Positions 57,176 through 64,000 of a stretch of DNA of 64,000 bases are shown here, piece after piece (positions within the stretch are counted from its first letter, which is position 1; every line of letters starts with the position of its first letter). Source of the stretch: Promicromonospora iranensis (GTDB lineage Bacteria > Actinomycetota > Actinomycetes > Actinomycetales > Cellulomonadaceae); assembly GCF_028994805.1 (NCBI RefSeq), contig NZ_JAJQQP010000007.1, positions 81,468 through 145,467 of the forward strand, given 5' to 3'. Made by a program: the position numbers and the translations under genes. Below the pieces are notes generated by a model. The model worked only from the letters and a program-made list of their open reading frames with translations, was not told the origin of the DNA and made no database searches.

Positions 57176-59956
57176 ATGCCACGTACCCACCGCAGCACGG
57201 CCGCGGGAGCAGCGACGGCCACCGTCCTCGCCCTCACGGTCGGCGGCCTCATGACGCCCCCGGCGGGCGCGGCACCGGACCCCCGGTCCGCGCCCGCCGC
57301 ACCCACCGCGGTCTCGGCCGACACGGCCCTTCCCGAGCTCCGCCTCGACGACCCGTCGATCCCCTGGAAGGAGCTCGTGGTCGACGGTGACGACGTCGAG
57401 CGCCGAGCCGACGGCCGCCCCTACAACACCTTCGGCGGCTTCGGCTCCGTCTCCTGCAACAACACGTCGAAGCTGCTCCTCGACTACAAGGAGGAGAACC
57501 CGGACGCCTACTGGACGATCATGCGGATGCTGTTCGACACCGAGACCGGAGCCGGCCTGAAGCACATCAAGGTCGAGCTGGGTGCGGACAGCAACAGCTC
57601 GTCGGGTGCGGAGCCCGCCACGAAGCGCAGCGCCGACGAGCCCGCGAACGTGCTGCGTGGCGCCGGCTTCCACTTCATCGCGGACGCGCTGTCGATCAAC
57701 CCCGACATCGAGATCGAGGCGCTCCGCTGGGGCGAGCCGTCCTGGACGGGCAACGACCCCGCCAAGCGGTACCAGTGGTACAAGGAGACGATCGACGCCG
57801 CCTACGACACGTTCGGCGTCGAGTTCGACTGGATGAGCCCGTCCCAGAACGAGGTGCGCGGCGCGACCTACCAGGCCGCCGAGCTGGCGTGGACGGTGCA
57901 GTTCGCGCAGTGGCTCGAGCGCGACGCCACCGCACCGGACGCTCGCTACGACTACTCGAAGGTCAAGATCGTCGCCCTGGACTCCTACCGGGAGGGCGAC
58001 GCGATCGCGGGACGGATCCTCGCCGACCCGGCCGCGCTGGAGCAGGTGGACGCCCTCGGCTACCACTACGACATCGTGGGCGGCCCGAACGTCACGCGGC
58101 TCAACAAGGAGTTCGGCAAGGAGATCCTGTACTCCGAGGGCGTCGCACCGATGATCGACCCGCAGTACCGCCTCCCGGCCGATCCGAGCCGCGGCGGCGT
58201 GGGCGGGACCATCGGGGCCGCCGACATCGCGGACCGGTTCATCAACGCCTACCGCTGGAGCGGTGCGGGCAACGACCCGGCGCACATGACGACCTTCCTG
58301 TTCCAGCCCGCCGTCAGCGCCATGTACGAGGGCACGCAGTACTCCCCCAAGCACCTGGTCCGGGCCTCCGACCCGTGGTCCGGGTACTGGGAGGGCGACG
58401 TGGGCCTCGTCGCCGTGCGCCACTTCCACCAGTTCGTCGAGCACGGCTGGGAGTACGTCGAGGGTGCCACCGGCGGTGACGGCACCAAGGGGGACGGCGG
58501 CACGAACGTCGACACCTCGACGCGCACCGTCCTCACCGCCCGCACGCCCGCGAGCGCCGACGGCGACGCCGAGTGGTCGCAGGTGCACGCCAACAACACC
58601 CGCACGGAGCGGCACTTCGAGGTCAAGGTGGCCGACCTGGGCGCTGCCGGGCGACCGCTCTACGCGTGGGAGACACGCGGCCCGGACGCCGGCCAGGCGT
58701 ACGACGCCAACTACTTCCAGAAGACCGGCTACTACGAGCCGGTCCGGACGGAGACGATCGACGGCGTCGAGCACGACGTGTACCGCGTGAAGGTACCCGC
58801 CTACTCGATCGTCACGCTGTCGACGCTCGAGGACGGGGTGCACGGCGGGACGACGGAGTACACGCCGGGCGACTTCGCGCCCGACACGCGGGACACGATC
58901 CTCGAGCTGCCCTACCGGGACAACTTCGAGTACGACGACTACCCCGTGACGACGGTCGGCGGACGGGAGATGACGTACGTGGAGCGCCGGGGCGGCACCC
59001 CGCGCTACACAGCGGACCAGGACGGCGCGTTCGAGGTCGTCGAGACCGGCGACCGCCGGCACCGCAACGTGCTGCAGCAGCAGATCCACGGCGAGAACCG
59101 GGGCTTCATCTGGAACACGTGGGGCAACGGCCGGCAGGACGTGCTCCAGACCGCGGCACCGTCCACGGTGCTGGGTGACCACCGCTGGGCCAGCTACACC
59201 GCGACCGTGGACTTCCGGCTCGACGACGTGGACCGGGACGCCGCGCTCGAGAACTTCGCCGGACTGGGCGTGCGTCAGGCGTACGCGCGTGGCGGGGACC
59301 AGGCCACGTACGCCGTCCGCGTGCACGAGGACGGGCAGTGGCAGCTGCGCAAGCTCGACACCGTGGTCGCCTCCGGCACGGTGGCGGGTTTCGACGGCGG
59401 CGCGTGGCACACCCTCGCGGTCGAGGCACGGGAGAACGTCGTCACGGCGACGCTGGACGGCGAGCAGCTCGTGCGGCACGTCGACTCGTCGGCGAACCCG
59501 GTGCTCTCCGGGCGGATCGCGCTGACCAGCGGGTTCTACAACACCCGGTACGACAACCTCGCGGTGACCCCGATCAAGGGTCACGCCTGGGCGTCCGAGA
59601 AGATCGACGACTCCGACGCGCGTCTGGCCTACCCCGAGGGGTTCACGTTCACCCAGGCTGGGTTCGCCCACTTCAACCGGACCCAGCACGTGCTGCGTGC
59701 CGGTCAGTCCGTGACCATCCCCTTCACCGGTACCGGGCTGAACCTCTTCGGTGCCACCGGCGCCGCGACGCTCGAGGTGCGGGTCGACGGCGGTCCGCCA
59801 CGCACGGTCCAGGTGGGCACCGTGGGCACGCGCCAGACGTCGTACTGGCTCCGTGACCTGAAGCAGCGCCGGCACACCGTGTCCGTCCGGGTGGTCAGCG
59901 GGACGTACACGCTCGACGGCGTCGACACGCTGACGGGCGGCACCAAGCGGTCCTGA
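57176..59956 (+). CDS. Secreted GH59 beta-galactosidase (galactocerebrosidase-like)
   Basis: This 926-residue protein has a signal peptide (1-32). The GH59 barrel starts NTFGGFGSVSCNNTSKLLLDY, with probable acid/base Glu226 in SPSQNEVRG and probable nucleophile Glu321 in ILYSEGVAP. A beta-sandwich follows, then a concanavalin-like domain at about 650-800 (WASYTATVDFRL, RIALTSGFYNTRYDN), and a C-terminal domain like those of mammalian GALC. Bacterial GH59 enzymes release galactose from plant or glycolipid galactosides. Upstream are an inverted repeat and GATCAT motifs. A strong hairpin follows the gene. Confidence 0.9.
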   Translation: MPRTHRSTAAGAATATVLALTVGGLMTPPAGAAPDPRSAPAAPTAVSADTALPELRLDDPSIPWKELVVDGDDVERRADGRPYNTFGGFGSVSCNNTSKLLLDYKEENPDAYWTIMRMLFDTETGAGLKHIKVELGADSNSSSGAEPATKRSADEPANVLRGAGFHFIADALSINPDIEIEALRWGEPSWTGNDPAKRYQWYKETIDAAYDTFGVEFDWMSPSQNEVRGATYQAAELAWTVQFAQWLERDATAPDARYDYSKVKIVALDSYREGDAIAGRILADPAALEQVDALGYHYDIVGGPNVTRLNKEFGKEILYSEGVAPMIDPQYRLPADPSRGGVGGTIGAADIADRFINAYRWSGAGNDPAHMTTFLFQPAVSAMYEGTQYSPKHLVRASDPWSGYWEGDVGLVAVRHFHQFVEHGWEYVEGATGGDGTKGDGGTNVDTSTRTVLTARTPASADGDAEWSQVHANNTRTERHFEVKVADLGAAGRPLYAWETRGPDAGQAYDANYFQKTGYYEPVRTETIDGVEHDVYRVKVPAYSIVTLSTLEDGVHGGTTEYTPGDFAPDTRDTILELPYRDNFEYDDYPVTTVGGREMTYVERRGGTPRYTADQDGAFEVVETGDRRHRNVLQQQIHGENRGFIWNTWGNGRQDVLQTAAPSTVLGDHRWASYTATVDFRLDDVDRDAALENFAGLGVRQAYARGGDQATYAVRVHEDGQWQLRKLDTVVASGTVAGFDGGAWHTLAVEARENVVTATLDGEQLVRHVDSSANPVLSGRIALTSGFYNTRYDNLAVTPIKGHAWASEKIDDSDARLAYPEGFTFTQAGFAHFNRTQHVLRAGQSVTIPFTGTGLNLFGATGAATLEVRVDGGPPRTVQVGTVGTRQTSYWLRDLKQRRHTVSVRVVSGTYTLDGVDTLTGGTKRS

Positions 59957-59972
59957 CCCGCACACCAGTCAG

Positions 59973-60016
59973 GTGCCGGACGCGCAGGTCACTCCCGTGG
60001 CCTGCGCGTCCGGCAC
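59973..60016 (+). terminator. Strong hairpin behind the GH59 gene
   Basis: Perfect 16-bp arms (59973-59988 and 60001-60016) enclose a 12-base loop, 17 bp behind the stop codon. It isolates the GH59 gene from the peptidase gene downstream. Confidence 0.85.
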
Positions 60017-60044
60017 TTCCGTGAAGTTCTGACGCGTACGCGGA

Positions 60045-60059
60045 TACGCTTACGCGGTG
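60045..60059 (+). promoter_or_regulatory. -10 element of leaderless S9 peptidase gene
   Basis: TACGCT (60045-60050) lies six bases before the GTG at 60057, the spacing expected if transcription starts at the start codon. There is no ribosome binding site. GTGAAG at 60021-60026 could be the -35 (18-bp spacer). Confidence 0.5.
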
Positions 60060-62351
60060 CCTGACGCCCTGACTCCCCCAGAGACCGCCCCCTCTACCGC
60101 AGAGTCCCCCCGGACGGCGCGTCGCCCGAGCGAGCGCACCTTCCACGGTGACACGTTCACCGACGACTACGAGTGGCTGCGCCGCAAGGACGACCCGGAG
60201 GTCGTCGCGCACCTGGAGGCGCAGAACGCCTGGACGCTGGCCCAGCAGGCGCACCTGGCGCCATTGCGGCAGACCCTGTTCGACGAGATCAAGGGCCGCA
60301 CCCTCGAGACGGACCTCTCCGTCCCGTCGCGCGACGGCGAGTGGTGGTACTACGCCCGCACGGTCGAGGGCCAGCAGTACCCGATCCACGCGCGTTACCG
60401 CGCCGCCGGGCCGGACGACTGGACCCCCCGCGTGCTCGAGCCCGGCGAGCCCGTCCCGGGCGAGCAGCTGCTGCTCGACCAGAACGCCCAGGCCGAGGGC
60501 CACGACTTCTTCGCGCTGGGCTCGCTCGACGTGTCCGACGACGGTGTCCGGCTGCTCTACGCCACCGACACCGCGGGCGACGAGCGCTACACGCTGCGCG
60601 TCCGCGACCTGGCCACGGGCGAGGACCTGCCGGACGAGGTGCGGGACACCGCACCGGGCGCCCTGTTCGCGCCCGACGGTGAGCACGTCTTCTACCTCAC
60701 CGTCGACGACGCCTGGCGCCCCTGGCGGGTCTGGCGGCACCGGCTCGGCACCCCGGCGTCCGACGACGTGATCGTGTTCGAGGAGCCCGACGAGCGCTAC
60801 TGGGTGGGCGTCGGGCTGTCCCGGTCCAAGAAGTACCTGCAGATCGAGCTCGGCTCCAAGGTGACCAGCGAGTCCTGGCTGCTGGAGTCGGACGACCCGA
60901 CCGGCGAGTTCCGGGTCGTGTGGCCCCGCCGGGAGGGTGTCGAGTACACCGTGGAGCACGCGGTGCTGCCCGCGTCGCTGGTCGAGCCCGCGTCGTTGTC
61001 CGAGCCGCCCTCGCTCGTCGACCCGCCCTCGCTCGCCGAGCCCACCGAGGCCACCCGTGACGTCCTCCTGATCCTGCACAACAAGGACGCGCTGAACTTC
61101 GAGCTCGTCAGCTCCCCCGTCCCGGCGCCCGGCGACACGGTCACGCCCGAGGCGGCGACCGTCGTCGTGCCGCACGCTCGGGACGTGCGGCTCGAGGGCG
61201 TGAGCGCGAGCGAGCGCTACCTGGTGCTCTACTACCGCCGCGAGGCGATCTCGCGGTCGGCGGTGCTCTCGTTGGTCGAACCTGTCGGGACCGGTCCCGA
61301 CACGGCCGGCCCGCGGACGGCCTGGGACTTCCAGGAGATCTCGTTCGGTCAGCCGCTGGAGTCGGTCGGCGCGGGCGTCGGCGTGTGGGAGCAGCCCAAC
61401 CTCAAGGCCGGTTACACCTCCTTCGTGACACCGCAGTCGCTCTACCTGTACGACGTCGCCTCCGGCGAGCGCACCCTGCTCAAGCAGCAGCCCGTGCTCG
61501 GCGGCTACGACCCCGCCGACTACGACCAGCGCAGGGAATGGGCGGTGGCAGAGGACGGGACGCGCATCCCGATCTCGCTGGTCTGGCGCAAGGACAAGGT
61601 CCGGTTCGGGGTCTCGACGGACACGCCCGCCGAGCCCGCGCCCCTCCTCCTGTACGGGTACGGCGCGTACGAGTTCTCGATCGACCCGTACTTCTCGGTG
61701 CCCCGCCTGAGCCTGCTGGACCGCGGCGTCGTCTTCGCCGTCGCGCACGTGCGGGGTGGTGGCGAGATGGGCCGTGCCTGGTACGACGACGGCAAGCTGG
61801 CCGCCAAGCGCAACACGTTCACCGACTTCGTGTCCTGTGGACGGCACCTCGTCGACACCGGCTGGACGTCGTCCGACCGCATGGTGGCCGACGGCGGCAG
61901 CGCCGGCGGGCTGCTCGTCGGAGCCGCCACCAACCTGGCACCCGAGCTGTTCGCCGGCGTGCTCGCCGGGGTGCCGTTCGTGGACGCGCTGACGTCGATG
62001 CTCGACCCGACGCTCCCCCTGACCGTCACCGAGTGGGACGAGTGGGGCGACCCCCTGCACGACCCCGAGGTCTACGCGCACATGCGCTCGTACACGCCGT
62101 ACGAGAACGTGGCCGACGACGCCTCCCGCTACCCGCGGATCCTGGCCACCACCAGCTTCAACGACACCCGCGTGCTGTACGTGGAGCCGGCGAAGTGGGT
62201 GGCCCGGCTGCAGGCCGCGGGGGCGCCGGCGATGCTGAAGATCGAGATGTCCGCAGGGCACGGCGGCGTCTCGGGGCGCTACTCCGCGTGGGAGCAGGTC
62301 GCGTTCGAGCACGCGTGGGTGCTGGACGTGCTGGGCCTCGCCGACCGCTGA
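60057..62351 (+). CDS. Oligopeptidase B-like S9 peptidase
   Basis: This 764-residue protein has an N-terminal seven-blade propeller (about 70-460) and a C-terminal alpha/beta hydrolase. The catalytic Ser615 is in ADGGSAGGLL, Asp703 in SFNDTRVLYVEP and His735 in SAGHGGVSGR, as in oligopeptidase B, which cuts peptides after Arg/Lys. No signal peptide, so cytoplasmic. Residues about 305-325 are a low-complexity insert of PPSLVDP-like repeats. It starts at GTG with a -10-like element at leaderless spacing. It ends three bases from the convergent GH3 gene. Confidence 0.9.
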   Translation: MPDALTPPETAPSTAESPRTARRPSERTFHGDTFTDDYEWLRRKDDPEVVAHLEAQNAWTLAQQAHLAPLRQTLFDEIKGRTLETDLSVPSRDGEWWYYARTVEGQQYPIHARYRAAGPDDWTPRVLEPGEPVPGEQLLLDQNAQAEGHDFFALGSLDVSDDGVRLLYATDTAGDERYTLRVRDLATGEDLPDEVRDTAPGALFAPDGEHVFYLTVDDAWRPWRVWRHRLGTPASDDVIVFEEPDERYWVGVGLSRSKKYLQIELGSKVTSESWLLESDDPTGEFRVVWPRREGVEYTVEHAVLPASLVEPASLSEPPSLVDPPSLAEPTEATRDVLLILHNKDALNFELVSSPVPAPGDTVTPEAATVVVPHARDVRLEGVSASERYLVLYYRREAISRSAVLSLVEPVGTGPDTAGPRTAWDFQEISFGQPLESVGAGVGVWEQPNLKAGYTSFVTPQSLYLYDVASGERTLLKQQPVLGGYDPADYDQRREWAVAEDGTRIPISLVWRKDKVRFGVSTDTPAEPAPLLLYGYGAYEFSIDPYFSVPRLSLLDRGVVFAVAHVRGGGEMGRAWYDDGKLAAKRNTFTDFVSCGRHLVDTGWTSSDRMVADGGSAGGLLVGAATNLAPELFAGVLAGVPFVDALTSMLDPTLPLTVTEWDEWGDPLHDPEVYAHMRSYTPYENVADDASRYPRILATTSFNDTRVLYVEPAKWVARLQAAGAPAMLKIEMSAGHGGVSGRYSAWEQVAFEHAWVLDVLGLADR

Positions 62352-62354
62352 CCG

Positions 62355-63587
62355 TCAGAGATCGGCCTTCGCCGCGACGACCCGGGCCGCCGCCGCGTCC
62401 ACCTTCGCGGCGAAGTCCGGGTCGTCGCGCGCGGCCCGGACCAGGGCGTCGACCATGACCGGTGCGGCCGACGGCTTCGCCGAGGCGAGCACGATGTCCA
62501 CCCCGGCGTCCACGGCGCGGACCGCGCGCGCGCCCGCGGGCACGCGCTGGACCTGCACCGCCGCGGACAGGTCGTCGGAGATGATGACGCCGTCGAACCC
62601 GAGCTCGCGCACCAGGCCCACGGCGACGGGGCTGAACACGGCGGGCGCGTCCGGGTCGATCTTCGTGTAGACCGCCGACGACATCATGACCAGCCCGGAG
62701 CCGGCCTCGATACCGGCGCTGAACACGTCCACCGACGGGTCGTCCGGACCGGTGACCGCGTCGGTCACCCCGGCCGTGTCGTCGGTGTTGCCGGTGACAC
62801 GGCCGAGGCCCGGGAAGTGCTTGATCGACGTCTGCACGCCCGCGTCCCGCTGGCCCTCCGCGAACGCGTTGCCGTGCGTGATGACGGAGTCCGCGGTGTA
62901 CCCGTAGTTGCGTCCGAAGACGCCGACCGGCGCGTTCGACGACGCGGTGGCCTGCGGCACGAGGTCGAGCACCGGCGCCAGGTTGAGGTTCACGCCGGCG
63001 GCGGCGAGCTCGGCGCCCCAGGTCCGGGACCGCTCCCGCAGGTCGGGCGCGGACAGCTCGGCCTGGTCGAGCGCGCTCGGGATGTCGCTGAAGCCCTGCC
63101 CCCGCAGCACCTGCACCGCGCCGCCCTCCTGGTCGGTCGCGACGAAGAGCGGCTGCCGCTGCGCCGCGGCGCCGACGGCGGCATCCACCAGGTTCTTCAC
63201 CGGCTGGCGACCCGCCGTGGTGCGGCCGTGCAGGAACACGCCACCGATCTTCTGGTCCCGGAGCATGTCGAACGTCGGCTGGAACGGACCGGCGACCGGC
63301 AGGCCCACCATGACGATCTGGCCGGCCTTCTCCTCCAGGGTCCAGCCGTCCACCAGCGACAGGTCGGGCTCGCCCGCAGTGGGCTCGGGTGTGGGCTCGG
63401 GTGCGGGCTCGGGAGTAGGCCGCGCCGACGGGGTGCCGGGCGACGCGCTCGGCTGCACGGTCGACTGCGCGGGTCCGGGCAGTGCTGTCGGGTCAGGCTC
63501 CGCCGTCGGGCCGGAGCAGCCGGCGGTCACGGCCGCCACCGTGAGCACCGCCGCGGTGACGAGGCCGAGCGGGCGAAAACGGGTCAT
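62355..63587 (-). CDS. GH3-family lipoprotein (NagZ-like)
   Basis: This 410-residue lipoprotein has its lipobox VTAGC at Cys24 and then a Pro/Glu/Thr-rich linker to about residue 70. One GH3 N-terminal barrel follows (LEEKAGQIVMVGLP, GGVFLHGR, VATDQEGGAVQVL, KHFPGLGRVTGNTD). The nucleophile Asp is in VIISDDLSAAV. The single-domain type matches beta-N-acetylhexosaminidases of peptidoglycan recycling. The usual His of the DSH acid/base loop is replaced in GNTDDTAG, as also seen in actinobacterial lipoproteins of this group as far as I recall. I chose the ATG at 63587 after GAGGAGC. Confidence 0.87.
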   Translation of the reverse strand: MTRFRPLGLVTAAVLTVAAVTAGCSGPTAEPDPTALPGPAQSTVQPSASPGTPSARPTPEPAPEPTPEPTAGEPDLSLVDGWTLEEKAGQIVMVGLPVAGPFQPTFDMLRDQKIGGVFLHGRTTAGRQPVKNLVDAAVGAAAQRQPLFVATDQEGGAVQVLRGQGFSDIPSALDQAELSAPDLRERSRTWGAELAAAGVNLNLAPVLDLVPQATASSNAPVGVFGRNYGYTADSVITHGNAFAEGQRDAGVQTSIKHFPGLGRVTGNTDDTAGVTDAVTGPDDPSVDVFSAGIEAGSGLVMMSSAVYTKIDPDAPAVFSPVAVGLVRELGFDGVIISDDLSAAVQVQRVPAGARAVRAVDAGVDIVLASAKPSAAPVMVDALVRAARDDPDFAAKVDAAAARVVAAKADL

Positions 63588-63644
63588 GCTCCTCAGTCTC
63601 ACCCCTGCGTGGCCGCCATGTGCACCATGGCTCGGGCCGAGCCG

Positions 63645-64000
63645 TCACACGGCGTCGCCGAGTGCTCGCACGAACTCGTCGACGTCCGCCGCCGTCGTGT
63701 CCCACGCGCACATCCACCGCACCTCGACGCGGTCCGCCGTCTCGCCCGGCGCCCAGTCGTAGAACCGCGCGTGCGCGCGCAGCCGGTCCGCCGCCGCGCG
63801 AGGCAGGGTAGCGAACACGACGTTCGCGTCAGTGGGACGGGTGATGCGGACGGCGCTCGTCAGCCCCGCCGTCTCGATGCCTGCGCGCAGGCGCGCGGCC
63901 ATCGTGTTGGAGTGTGCGGCGTTGCGCAGCCAGAGCGGCGCCCCCTCGCCCGTGCCCGACGTCGGCGCGCCGGGCTCGCCGAGCAGCGCCAGGAGCTGCG
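63645..64000 (-). CDS. Threonine aldolase-like PLP enzyme, N-terminus beyond window
   Basis: The frame is open from the right edge to a stop at 63645, giving the last 118 residues of a larger protein. The sequence LWLRNAAHSNTMAARLRAGI, followed by ANVVFATLP and FYDW-type blocks ending VRWMCAWDTTAADVDEFVRAL, matches the C-terminal domain of low-specificity L-threonine aldolases. These cleave L-threonine and related hydroxy amino acids to glycine and an aldehyde. The PLP lysine lies outside the window. Confidence 0.75.
   Translation of the reverse strand, partial: QLLALLGEPGAPTSGTGEGAPLWLRNAAHSNTMAARLRAGIETAGLTSAVRITRPTDANVVFATLPRAAADRLRAHARFYDWAPGETADRVEVRWMCAWDTTAADVDEFVRALGDAV

Noticed and set aside
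1-64000. tRNA, rRNA and riboswitch genes
   Set aside because: I looked for TTCGAATC-type T-loops, conserved rRNA words and long structured leaders and found none that I could support.

Overview
This is high-GC DNA (about 73 % by eye, with nearly all codons ending in G or C) from an actinobacterium. The two-component, ABC, MerR, septum-formation and tricorn-type genes, the mycothiol-type arsenate reductases, and the secreted GH5, GH59 and M6 enzymes together suggest a soil member of the Micrococcales. The carbohydrate-active enzymes resemble those of Promicromonosporaceae, but that placement is inference. I see no rRNA, tRNA, CRISPR array, phage or intact insertion sequence.

Layout. 1-2.2 kb: two secreted low-complexity proteins, the first cut by the window edge. 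2.5-6.1 kb: a ferritin-like/VIT1 iron transporter, a catalytically degenerate RNase HI and a fumarase/aspartase-superfamily lyase. 6.1-6.9 kb: mostly non-coding, with a 46-codon gene that has a strong ribosome binding site and its own hairpin. 6.9-15.6 kb: one leftward block (AraC regulator, TfdB-like flavin monooxygenase, intradiol dioxygenase, five-gene Liv-type ABC importer) that looks like uptake and ring cleavage of a phenolic compound. 15.8-20.4 kb: housekeeping and regulatory genes, including a double-HTH MerR protein with a divergent target and a Tat-exported metallophosphoesterase. 20.5-25 kb: a histidine kinase/response regulator/ABC exporter/membrane protein operon. 25-29.1 kb: an amino acid permease, NDH-2 and a secreted GH5 mannanase-like enzyme.

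29.1-36.4 kb is an arsenic resistance island and the most unusual part of the window. It holds an ArsR-ArsC fusion, a three-part fusion (CoA-disulfide-reductase-like flavoprotein + rhodanese + ArsC), an aquaglyceroporin, an ArsO-type flavoprotein, a stand-alone ArsR with four cysteines, and a winged-helix/ArsC fusion. No ArsB or Acr3 pump is present, so arsenite probably leaves through the aquaporin. A 50-bp palindrome covers the start of the first gene.

36.6-47.3 kb: VOC protein, P-loop-less uridine-kinase-like protein, an unknown protein, a CoA-binding protein, MetY, a tricorn-like protease, a methyltransferase with a Gly/His-rich insert opposite a CDF metal transporter, and an AraC regulator. 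47.4-49.7 kb: a polar amino acid ABC importer, followed by a truncated MFS remnant and a perfect 32-bp-stem hairpin. 50-64 kb: Gfo/Idh oxidoreductase, M6 metalloprotease, MFS transporter, septum-formation-type lipoprotein, a secreted EEP-family enzyme preceded by a Pho-box-like repeat, GH59, an S9 peptidase, a GH3 lipoprotein and a truncated threonine aldolase.

Two homologous copies of a palindromic element of about 90 bp (33.2 and 51.0 kb) each lie directly behind the stop codon of a leftward gene. Start codons were chosen from ribosome binding sites, four-base ATGA overlaps and family alignments, so many differ from the longest open frame.
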